NCBI GenBank assembly: GCA_964543855.1
Contig: CAZJAD010000047.1
Coordinates: forward strand, 1-16,286
Reading direction: 5' to 3'
Source of the DNA: CAZJAD01 sp964543855
GTDB taxonomy: Bacteria > Electryoneota > RPQS01 > DYHQ01
Length of the DNA: 16,286 nucleotides
The notes below the pieces were generated by a model. The model saw only the letters and a program-made list of their open reading frames with translations. It made no database searches and was not told the origin of the DNA. Shown here piece by piece: positions 8,326 through 13,935 of the stretch (positions within the stretch are counted from its first letter, which is position 1; every line of letters starts with the position of its first letter). The position numbers and the translations under genes were made by a program.

Positions 8326-8826
8326 TTACCCTTGGATTCGCTTTCGCCTGGACATGGCCGCCTCAACAAAGACGACACTCGCCATCAGGACATAGCCGAT
8401 GTCTTCGAGGAGTCTGCGCAAGCCGACCTTGTGGGCAATCTCGACTCCGAGTTTGGTCGCGCCGAAGCAGCCGCAGTCGATATTCAGGCCTCGTGCCATC
8501 GCCGAGGAGATGGCGGCGATAAAGAGAATCATCAAGGCGGCGGTCAAGAGACCTGCCCCTCGTCTCCAGATGCCCGCGATGAGAGCAAGGCCCAGAACCA
8601 TTTCAAGGGCGGGCAAGAAGAGGGCAGCCGCATGGATGTAGTCTCTGCCGACGACGGGCAGGATAATATGGTAATTCGCGACCGCCTTGGCGAAACCGGC
8701 TGGATCCAGAAGCTTAGGCCAGGCGGCATAGAGAAGCACGGCCGCGAGTCCCAGACGAGATAGTAATGCAAGGCCCCAAAATAGCCTTGCTGACCAGACT
8801 GTGGGCATTCTGAAAGTTAGAGACAT
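8326..8826 (-). CDS. MauE/DoxX-family integral membrane protein
   Basis: This 166-residue protein has four predicted membrane segments (about 14-34, 65-85, 91-110, 142-157) and the motif NIDCGCFG at 116-122, typical of the MauE/methylamine-utilisation branch of the DoxX superfamily. MauE-like proteins work with thioredoxin- or rhodanese-like partners and are thought to relay thiol electrons across the membrane, in the manner of DsbB or VKOR. Cys118 and Cys120 are the candidate redox pair. A membrane-anchored rhodanese lies 157 bp upstream on the same strand, a pairing that fits such a relay, although a terminator lies between them. The start at 8826 lacks a strong ribosome-binding site; ATG 8808 (residue 7) is an alternative. 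The stop is 3 bases before the Asp-box gene. Confidence 0.85.
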   Translation of the reverse strand: MSLTFRMPTVWSARLFWGLALLSRLGLAAVLLYAAWPKLLDPAGFAKAVANYHIILPVVGRDYIHAAALFLPALEMVLGLALIAGIWRRGAGLLTAALMILFIAAISSAMARGLNIDCGCFGATKLGVEIAHKVGLRRLLEDIGYVLMASVVFVEAAMSRRKRIQG

Positions 8827-8876
8827 TTTTTCACAAAGTCAAGGTGAAATCCGCACCAATACTAAGTTTCACTGTT

Positions 8877-8906
8877 CAAAAAGCCCCCTTTTGCCGGGGG
8901 GCTTTT
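8877..8906 (-). terminator. Hairpin terminator after the rhodanese gene
   Basis: A perfect 10-bp stem (8879-8888 with 8897-8906) rich in G+C at the loop side encloses an 8-base loop. On the minus strand it ends in a run of T, placing a terminator between the rhodanese stop (8984) and the MauE start (8826). T/A runs on both sides make bidirectional action possible. Confidence 0.85.
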
Positions 8907-8983
8907 CTCAGGCAGGCGACCTGCAATATCCAAAGGAATTCTCTCTTGTGTCTGCACCCTCTCCCGCAAGGAATCGCGGCCGA

Positions 8984-9550
8984 TCAGTCGCCAGATTCCA
9001 CGCCGGTTGCTACAGGATAGCCCGATTCCACCCACTCATCCCAGCCTCCCTCAAAAACTGCAATCCGCCGGAATTCCACCGCCAGAAGCGCATCAGCCAG
9101 TTCGAGGGAGAGCGTGCACTCCTCGTTATCACAGTATATGACAATGAGTTTCTTCTTATCAAGGGAGGGGACAAAATCATCACAATAATCCTGGAGATGT
9201 TCATAGGGTAGATTGAGGGCACCGGCGATATGTCCTTCCTCATAGAGCTCGGTCGACCGAGCATCCAGGAAATAGACGCCTAATTTCTCCCGCTGGAGAT
9301 AGAGGGTGGCCGTGTGCGCCAGTGAAATCCGGTACGGTATTTCCGAGGGAACGAAGAGGCTGTCCGGGTGCACCACAGTGGGCTCGGCGTTGGCCTCGGG
9401 CACATCGAGCAACTTCACAATCGGTGGACTTCCCCAGACAGGGATGCCATTCCTGCGGACGACCTTCGCTCCCAGTCCAACGAGGATCGCCAACACTGCG
9501 ATCAAAACGATTTCTCCCCTGATAGGGATTCCCTTGCTGCGCATAGTCAT
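8984..9550 (-). CDS. Membrane-anchored rhodanese-domain protein
   Basis: Rhodanese domains carry sulfane sulfur on a cysteine or act in thiol redox chemistry. This 188-residue protein has one N-terminal membrane anchor (about residues 13-28), so the domain is probably periplasmic. A linker leads to the rhodanese fold from about 85: FLDARSTELYEEGHIAGALNLPYE, then the active-site strand IVIYC with Cys140, and FEGGWDEWVESGYPV near the end. The active-site loop is CDNEECTLS, longer than the usual Cys-x4-Arg loop, without the basic residues of thiosulfate sulfurtransferases and with a second cysteine, Cys145. This suggests a redox pair or non-standard sulfur donor. ATG 9544 (third residue) has a GGA 6 bases upstream and may be the real start. 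The MauE-like gene downstream is a likely functional partner. Confidence 0.88.
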   Translation of the reverse strand: MTMRSKGIPIRGEIVLIAVLAILVGLGAKVVRRNGIPVWGSPPIVKLLDVPEANAEPTVVHPDSLFVPSEIPYRISLAHTATLYLQREKLGVYFLDARSTELYEEGHIAGALNLPYEHLQDYCDDFVPSLDKKKLIVIYCDNEECTLSLELADALLAVEFRRIAVFEGGWDEWVESGYPVATGVESGD

Positions 9551-9557
9551 TCCAAGC

Positions 9558-9569
9558 TTATTGCAATAA
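9558..9569. promoter_or_regulatory. Perfect 12-bp palindrome upstream of the rhodanese gene
   Basis: TTATTGCAATAA is a perfect inverted repeat 7 bases upstream of the rhodanese start codon, within the 94-bp gap to the LOG-family gene. Its position suits an operator, but a 12-bp palindrome can occur by chance and no known consensus is matched with confidence. Confidence 0.25.
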
Positions 9570-9644
9570 TGTCTCTTCTCTTACCTCTTGGCCGCCAATG
9601 GCTCCGGATTGCACACGGCCCCTGCAACTGTAAACTGAATCTCC

Positions 9645-10490
9645 CTACCGCCCCTGGAGCGGGATACTTTCGCGCAGAAAATCGAAAGCTTCCTGTGGGC
9701 TATCGCAGCGCTGGAAGAGACGAAGGTCTTTGCGCGAGATCGTTCCCCAACGCACCATCGCTTCGAAATTGATGACTTCGCGCCAGTACGCGCTGCCGTA
9801 AAGAACGATCGGCATCGTTTTTCTGACCTTCTCTGTTTGGACGAGTGTCAGCACTTCGAAGAGCTCATCCATCGTGCCGAATCCCCCGGGGAAGATGACC
9901 AAAGCGCGCCCAAGATAAACGAACCAGTACTTTCGCATAAAGAAGTAGTGGAACTCGAAGGAGATCTCGGGCATGAGCCAGCGATTGGCGACTTGCTCGT
10001 GAGGCAGACTGATGCAGAATCCCACTGTCGGCCCGTTGGCTTGCCGTGCGCCTCGATTGGCCGCTTCCATGATGCCGGGGCCACCGCCGGAACAAACGAC
10101 CAAACGATCCCGAGGATTGGGCTGGCCCTGATAGTACTCCGTGAGCTTCTGTGCCAGTTCCACCGCCTCTTCATAGTATCGTGAGTGGCGGGCCGCACCG
10201 CGTGCCTTTTCGAGAGCCTCCAAAGATTGCTGATCCCCCACCCCTTTAACACGCTCCGCCGCTTCCTTCAGGGGCGGTTGCACATTCTCGGAGGGCAGGG
10301 CGCGTGCGGAGCCGAAAAAGACGATGGTCCCGCGCACTTTCTGCCGCCGGAGCCGAGCCTGCGGCTCGAGGTACTCCGTCAGCATGCGAACGGTGCGGGC
10401 GTCAGGGGAATGTAGAAAGCTCGGATTATTATAGGCTTTTTGGAGGCGTATTGGGATGGGTTCGGTGGATTCGAGTTCTTCTTTGGCCAT
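9645..10490 (-). CDS. LOG-family (TIGR00730-type) Rossmann-fold protein
   Basis: This 281-residue protein belongs to the LOG / 'lysine decarboxylase-like' family. Characterised members are nucleoside 5'-monophosphate phosphoribohydrolases that release free bases such as cytokinins from AMP derivatives. Visible marks are the strand GTIVFFGSAR (54-63), SGGGPGIMEAANRGA (134-148) and the signature PGGFGTMDE (201-209) with its catalytic Glu. The N-terminal 50 residues and the 65-125 helical insert (AERVKGVGDQQSLEALEKARG...) make it longer than the minimal 190-residue LOG enzymes, as in the common larger bacterial form. The ATG at 10490 has only a weak upstream GGAA; a TAAAAT (10526-10521 on the minus strand) may be its -10 element. 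The exact nucleotide substrate cannot be told from sequence, and the old 'lysine decarboxylase' label should be avoided. Confidence 0.9.
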   Translation of the reverse strand: MAKEELESTEPIPIRLQKAYNNPSFLHSPDARTVRMLTEYLEPQARLRRQKVRGTIVFFGSARALPSENVQPPLKEAAERVKGVGDQQSLEALEKARGAARHSRYYEEAVELAQKLTEYYQGQPNPRDRLVVCSGGGPGIMEAANRGARQANGPTVGFCISLPHEQVANRWLMPEISFEFHYFFMRKYWFVYLGRALVIFPGGFGTMDELFEVLTLVQTEKVRKTMPIVLYGSAYWREVINFEAMVRWGTISRKDLRLFQRCDSPQEAFDFLRESIPLQGR

Positions 10491-10886
10491 GAATTGCGTT
10501 CCAGACTTTTTGTGTAACCTATTTTACGGCGTGCACCTACGCGAGGTTCCGGCAATCCACGGTGCTGCTGGCTTGCCTTCCCTGGCGTCATTGCACGAAT
10601 GCCGCCGCCAACTGAAGTTACATCGCCTGATAGTAAGAGTCAATCGCAGACCCGGACGGCGGCGATACTTGACTTTTTGCCGGGATTTGCGTTTCTTAAG
10701 AAGAGCTGCAGACAATTCAGGGGCGATCGGGATTTCTGCACGTCTCAATAACGGTGACGGAAACCGTTTAGTCTTGGAGTCCGAAATCAGAACAGAAGGT
10801 GGTCCGTGAGTCCCGGATGGATACGCCGCTCCGGTCCGGCAAAAGGCCGTGTGGAGCCACAGGTGCAAGGAGGTCCGTCGAAGTCT
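10491..10886. other. 396-bp divergent intergenic region
   Basis: This stretch separates the minus-strand LOG gene from the plus-strand DUF3467 gene and should hold promoters for both. I see a possible -10 (TAAAAT, minus strand, 10521-10526) for the LOG gene. A TTGACT at 10669-10674 might be a -35 for the DUF3467 gene, but no good -10 follows. A small hairpin has a 6-bp stem (10750-10755 with 10763-10768). The frames open here have no recognisable protein and poor coding character. No RNA gene or riboswitch is recognisable. Confidence 0.5.
10867..10874 (+). promoter_or_regulatory. Strong Shine-Dalgarno that sets the DUF3467 start
   Basis: AAGGAGGT is a near-perfect anti-16S match 12 bases before ATG 10887. 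It makes that ATG the likely start instead of the in-frame ATG at 10806, whose extra 27 residues do not resemble the family. Confidence 0.75.
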
Positions 10887-11210
10887 ATGTCACAACCCAA
10901 GCCTCATCAGATCAATGTCTCGCTGGACGAGAAAGTCGGGGAAGGCACTTATTCGAACCTGGCGCTTATCGCTTTCAGTCCGGCGGAGTTCTTCATTGAT
11001 TTTGCCCGTCTGCTGCCGGGAATACCCAAGGCGTCGGTGCAGGCGCGCATTATTATGACACCGGCCCATGTCAAGTTTCTGCTGAATGCGCTCAAGGAGA
11101 ACATTGAGCGCTTCGAGAAACAGTTTGGCGAGATCAAACTGCATGGGCAACCTCAAGCGCAGGCTGGCTTTGGCTTCAAGGCTCCCGAGGGCGCGCCCCC
11201 GATACCCTGA
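10887..11210 (+). CDS. DUF3467 family protein
   Basis: This is a 107-residue protein of the DUF3467 family, a small conserved protein of unknown function found across many bacteria and some archaea. Family features are the N-terminal strand INVSLDEKVGEGTYSNLALIAFSPAEFFIDF, the block LLPGIPKASVQARIIMTPAHVKFLLNAL, and an amphipathic C-terminal helix (ENIERFEKQFGEI) followed by a short Gly/Pro-rich tail. There is no signal peptide or membrane segment, so it is probably cytoplasmic. The start is chosen from the strong ribosome-binding site at 10867-10874. It is 353 bp upstream of the respiratory operon on the same strand. That gap contains its own promoter, so the two are probably separate transcripts that may share control. 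No function can be assigned. Confidence 0.85.
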   Translation: MSQPKPHQINVSLDEKVGEGTYSNLALIAFSPAEFFIDFARLLPGIPKASVQARIIMTPAHVKFLLNALKENIERFEKQFGEIKLHGQPQAQAGFGFKAPEGAPPIP

Positions 11211-11397
11211 CCGTTCGAGCCCTCGCAGGTCCGCTCCGGATAAGTATGCGCTGAGCTTGCGAGAGGCGGGGTGTTGGCCCCGGATACCGCCCAAGGAAGG
11301 CCAATGTGCGCGTAATTATACAGAAATTCTTGAGAAAGGGAAGCTGTTGGCTGCTTCACGGTGCCTTGCAGCCGGACAAAAGAAGTGGCTTTTGAGT

Positions 11398-11426
11398 TTG
11401 ACAAATACTTTTCCTTTTATTATATT
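11398..11426 (+). promoter_or_regulatory. Near-consensus sigma-70 promoter for the respiratory operon
   Basis: TTGACA (11398-11403, perfect -35) is followed after exactly 17 bases by TATATT (11421-11426, 5 of 6 to the -10 consensus). Transcription would start near 11433, about 130 bases upstream of the HmcB-like gene. Confidence 0.75.
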
Positions 11427-11505
11427 GATACTTGGAACCAGAATGTGAGTCGTCATTTTCTGGGATTCCGTGACAGGGCGGGCACCTGATTTTTTTTTGC
11501 GTTTT

Positions 11506-11523
11506 TTGTGCGATTTTTCACAA
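11506..11523 (+). promoter_or_regulatory. Rex operator upstream of the Hmc-like operon
   Basis: TTGTGCGATTTTTCACAA matches the Rex consensus TTGTGAA-N4-TTCACAA at 12 of 14 fixed positions, with exact length and a perfect right half. It lies 41 bases before the HmcB-like start codon. A second isolated half-site TTCACAA follows at 11534-11540. Because rex itself is in the same window, direct control is very likely. If the promoter at 11398-11426 is used, the site would be about 70-90 bases into the transcript and would act as a roadblock; otherwise it may overlap a weaker, closer promoter. Confidence 0.8.
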
Positions 11524-11563
11524 GGAACCGTATTTCACAAGTACTTGCGTAGGGAACTGTGTT

Positions 11564-12490
11564 ATGGATATCACTCGCAGGGGATTTCTGAAAGCGACGG
11601 GGATCGCCGGAGCCGCCGGTCTTCTGAGCAGCTCTTCCGCGGCCCACGCACAGGAATACTTCGCCGGCTGGCCGGACCGCTACGGTGTACTGACCGACAC
11701 GACCCTGTGTATCGGTTGCCGCCGATGCGAGGAGGCTTGCGCGACCGTCAACGGCCTCCCGCCGCCGAAGATCCCTTTGGAGGACAAATCTGTCTTTGAG
11801 ACGGTCCGGCGAACCGATGCGCAGACCTATACCGTCGTCAATGCCTTTCCCAACCCGGATCCCGGGAAACCACCCATTTATGTCAAGAAGCAGTGCATGC
11901 ACTGCAATGAACCGGCTTGCGCCTCAGCCTGTCTTGTGTCGGCTTTCTCCAAAACGCCCGAGGGCGCGGTTGTCTATAATGCCAGTGTCTGCATCGGCTG
12001 CCGGTACTGCATACTGGCCTGTCCCTTCTATGTTCCTACCTACGAATACAATAAGGCCCTGAAACCGAGAGTGATGAAATGCACGATGTGCTACGAGCGG
12101 GTCGCCAAGGAGGGCCGTGTGCCCGGTTGCGTCGAGGTTTGTCCCGTTCAGGCGCTCACCTTTGGGAAACGGAGCGATTTGATTCGGTTGGCTCGGGAGA
12201 GAATCTTGAACCATCCGGACCGCTACATAGACCAGATATACGGCGAGCATGAAGTTGGAGGGACCAGTTGGCTTTATATCGCCGGCGTTCCCTTCGACAA
12301 GCTTGGCTTCAGCACGGACCTCGGGGTGACCCCTTATCCCGAGCTGACTCGCGGGTTCCTTTCATCGGTCCCTCTTGTCCTCACGCTCTGGCCAGTCCTC
12401 TTCACCGGAATCTACATGTTCTCCAAACGCCGGGAGGAAGTAGCCGAAATGGAGGATAGCCCCTCGGAGCAGGAGGGGGGCAAGCCATGA
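11564..12490 (+). CDS. HmcB/HybA-like TAT-exported 4x[4Fe-4S] ferredoxin subunit
   Basis: This subunit carries electrons between a periplasmic cytochrome and a membrane quinone module. The 308-residue protein begins with a TAT signal (TRRGFLKAT, then AAHAQ about residue 30). Four cysteine groups would bind four [4Fe-4S] clusters: 49/52/55/59, 111/114/119/123, 143/146/149/153 and 173/176/189/193. A single C-terminal membrane helix (about 264-286) anchors it on the outer face, as in HybA of hydrogenase 2 and HmcB of Desulfovibrio. A Cys-rich ferredoxin fold with a C-terminal anchor distinguishes it from soluble NrfC or DmsB. The ATG has AGGGA 8 bases upstream. Its stop overlaps the next start by 4 bases (ATGA), indicating coupling. 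A Rex operator precedes it. Calling it HmcB rather than HybA rests on the neighbouring cytochrome and HmcD-like gene and the absence of hydrogenase genes. Confidence 0.92.
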   Translation: MDITRRGFLKATGIAGAAGLLSSSSAAHAQEYFAGWPDRYGVLTDTTLCIGCRRCEEACATVNGLPPPKIPLEDKSVFETVRRTDAQTYTVVNAFPNPDPGKPPIYVKKQCMHCNEPACASACLVSAFSKTPEGAVVYNASVCIGCRYCILACPFYVPTYEYNKALKPRVMKCTMCYERVAKEGRVPGCVEVCPVQALTFGKRSDLIRLARERILNHPDRYIDQIYGEHEVGGTSWLYIAGVPFDKLGFSTDLGVTPYPELTRGFLSSVPLVLTLWPVLFTGIYMFSKRREEVAEMEDSPSEQEGGKP

Positions 12491-13722
12491 CCGTGATGTC
12501 GCAAGGAAATGCCTCCTTCCGGGCGTGGATTACAGACAAGCTGTTCCTGGGCATGAGCTTCGGTGACTACCTCAAGAAGCTCGTCACGCCGTTCAACATC
12601 GTGGCGGCGCTGATCCTCGCGGTTGGATTGCCGATAACCTTTGTTCGATTCACCCAAGGGCTGGGCGCCACGACCAACCTCACGAACAATTACCCTTGGG
12701 GGTTATGGATCGGTGTCGATGTGTTATGTGGAGTGGCGCTGGCCGCTGGAGGGTTTACACTGGGCTCGGCCGTTTATCTTTTTGGGATGAAGGAATATCA
12801 TCCGATTGTCCGGCCGGCGATATTGACAGGATTTCTCGGGTACTTTTTCGTTGTCGTCGGTCTATGTTACGATCTCGGTCGGCCGTGGCGTCTGCCCTAT
12901 CCCATACTCGTCTCCTATGGGACGACCTCCGTGATGTTCCTTGTCGGCTGGCATGTGGCTCTCTACCTGTCCTGCCAGTTCGTGGAGTTCTGCCCGGCCA
13001 TCTTTGAGTGGTTGGGCTGGAAAAAATTCCGAAAGTTTGTGGTCGGGTTGACCATCGGCGCCACAATCCTCGGCGTCATCCTTTCGACACTCCACCAGTC
13101 CGCCCTCGGAGCCCTGTTCTTGCTCGCCGCGAAAAAGCTTCATCCCCTCTGGTACACGCCATTCATTCCGGTTTTCTTTCTTACATCGGCCGTGATCGGG
13201 GGGATCACCATGGTGATATTTGAGAGCATGCTTTCGCACCGCGTGTTCTCGCGTCAGGTCAGTCACCATGATCATGAGAATTTCGAAAAGCTCACCATCG
13301 GCCTTGGCAAAGCGGCTGCAGCAGGACTGTTTGGCTACTTCTGCCTGAAATGGATTGGCGTTGCTCACGGGAATCACTGGGACTTGTTGAATACACCGAT
13401 GGGGCATTGGTTCTTAGTGGAAGTCCTCGGATTTGTTCTCGCCCCCTGTTTTCTTTTTGTCTGGGCGTTTCGCCAGAGGAGCGCCGCCTGGACTCGGGTT
13501 GCGGCAATCTGGACCGTGCTTGGCATCATTCTGAATCGCGTGAATGTTTCCATGATCGCTTTCAACTGGAATCTACCGGATCGCTATTTCCCCCGATGGA
13601 CGGAATTCATGGTGACCATCACCATTATTACAATGTTGGTGTTGACTTTCCGCTGGATCGTGAACCGGATGCCCGTTTTGTGGGAGCACCCGGATTACGA
13701 ACCGGAATACAAGCGAGGATAG
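12487..13722 (+). CDS. NrfD/HybB/HmcC-like quinone-interacting membrane subunit
   Basis: This is an integral membrane protein of the NrfD (polysulfide reductase C) superfamily. In respiratory complexes it exchanges electrons with menaquinone on the periplasmic side. The 411-residue protein has about ten membrane segments (near 34-54, 73-99, 111-130, 143-164, 183-203, 223-246, 271-291, 307-327, 335-354, 373-393). Typical blocks are NNYPWGLWIGVDVLCGVALAAGGF, LCYDLGRPWR, STLHQSALGALFLL and LNRVNVSMIAFN, which match the HybB/HmcC/QrcD branch rather than the shorter eight-helix NrfD forms. It contains no cofactor motifs, as expected. It overlaps the HmcB-like gene by 4 bases and is followed 6 bases later by the HmcD-like gene. 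Whether it couples to proton movement cannot be told from sequence. Confidence 0.93.
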   Translation: MTVMSQGNASFRAWITDKLFLGMSFGDYLKKLVTPFNIVAALILAVGLPITFVRFTQGLGATTNLTNNYPWGLWIGVDVLCGVALAAGGFTLGSAVYLFGMKEYHPIVRPAILTGFLGYFFVVVGLCYDLGRPWRLPYPILVSYGTTSVMFLVGWHVALYLSCQFVEFCPAIFEWLGWKKFRKFVVGLTIGATILGVILSTLHQSALGALFLLAAKKLHPLWYTPFIPVFFLTSAVIGGITMVIFESMLSHRVFSRQVSHHDHENFEKLTIGLGKAAAAGLFGYFCLKWIGVAHGNHWDLLNTPMGHWFLVEVLGFVLAPCFLFVWAFRQRSAAWTRVAAIWTVLGIILNRVNVSMIAFNWNLPDRYFPRWTEFMVTITIITMLVLTFRWIVNRMPVLWEHPDYEPEYKRG

Positions 13723-13728
13723 AGAGGG

Positions 13729-13866
13729 ATGACCCACACATTGCACGACTTCATGCTCCTGACCAAGGGGCAAGAATATCTGATCGCCGTTACATTCCTG
13801 ATCGTCTTCACGATCTTCTGGGGGATTCTGAACAAGAAAAAGCAAGGCAAGTCGGCTCGAAAATAG
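13729..13866 (+). CDS. HmcD-like 45-residue single-TM protein
   Basis: A short frame codes for 45 residues: a polar start (MTHTLHDFMLLTKGQEY), one hydrophobic membrane helix (about residues 17-34, YLIAVTFLIVFTIFWGIL) and a very basic end (NKKKQGKSARK). This layout suggests an N-out, C-in orientation. It begins 6 bases after the NrfD-like stop, with a purine-rich GAGAGGG directly upstream. Size, topology and position after an HmcC-like gene match HmcD of the Desulfovibrio Hmc complex, a protein of about 47 residues of unknown role. The sequence match to HmcD is from memory of that family's general shape, not an alignment. The codon choice and tight spacing support a real gene. It is easily missed by automatic annotation because of its length. 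Confidence 0.8.
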   Translation: MTHTLHDFMLLTKGQEYLIAVTFLIVFTIFWGILNKKKQGKSARK

Positions 13867-13935
13867 ACGTCCTTTCGCGATTCAGTGTCTCATCCAACTC
13901 CGTGAATTTCTCTTTATGTATCGGGAGATAGAGTG

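Larger units (their letters stand above)
11211..11563 (+). other. 353-bp regulatory leader before the respiratory operon
   Basis: The region holds no convincing gene. Its first half is ordinary in composition. From about 11395 it becomes A+T-rich and carries, in order, a near-consensus promoter (11398-11426), a T-tract (11490-11498), a strong Rex-type operator (11506-11523) and a lone Rex half-site TTCACAA (11534-11540). An AGGGA ribosome-binding site ends 8 bases before ATG 11564. The predicted 5' untranslated leader from the promoter would be about 130 bases. No terminator for the DUF3467 gene is evident. Confidence 0.7.

Noticed and set aside
8819..8836. TTCACAA half-site at the MauE-like start as a Rex operator
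   Set aside because: Only one half matches; the other half has almost no agreement with the consensus, and the site overlaps the start codon.
10806..10886. 27-residue N-terminal extension of the DUF3467 protein
   Set aside because: The extension overlaps the strong AAGGAGGT ribosome-binding site of ATG 10887 and does not look like the family.
11425..11480. FNR- or CRP-like sites in the operon leader (TTGAT, TGTGA half-sites)
   Set aside because: Only single halves are present, with no matching second half at the right spacing.
11564..12490. Hydrogenase-2 HybA instead of HmcB-like
   Set aside because: Architecture is shared, but no hydrogenase subunits are adjacent, whereas an HmcD-like gene and a multihaem cytochrome are. 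Kept as an alternative only.
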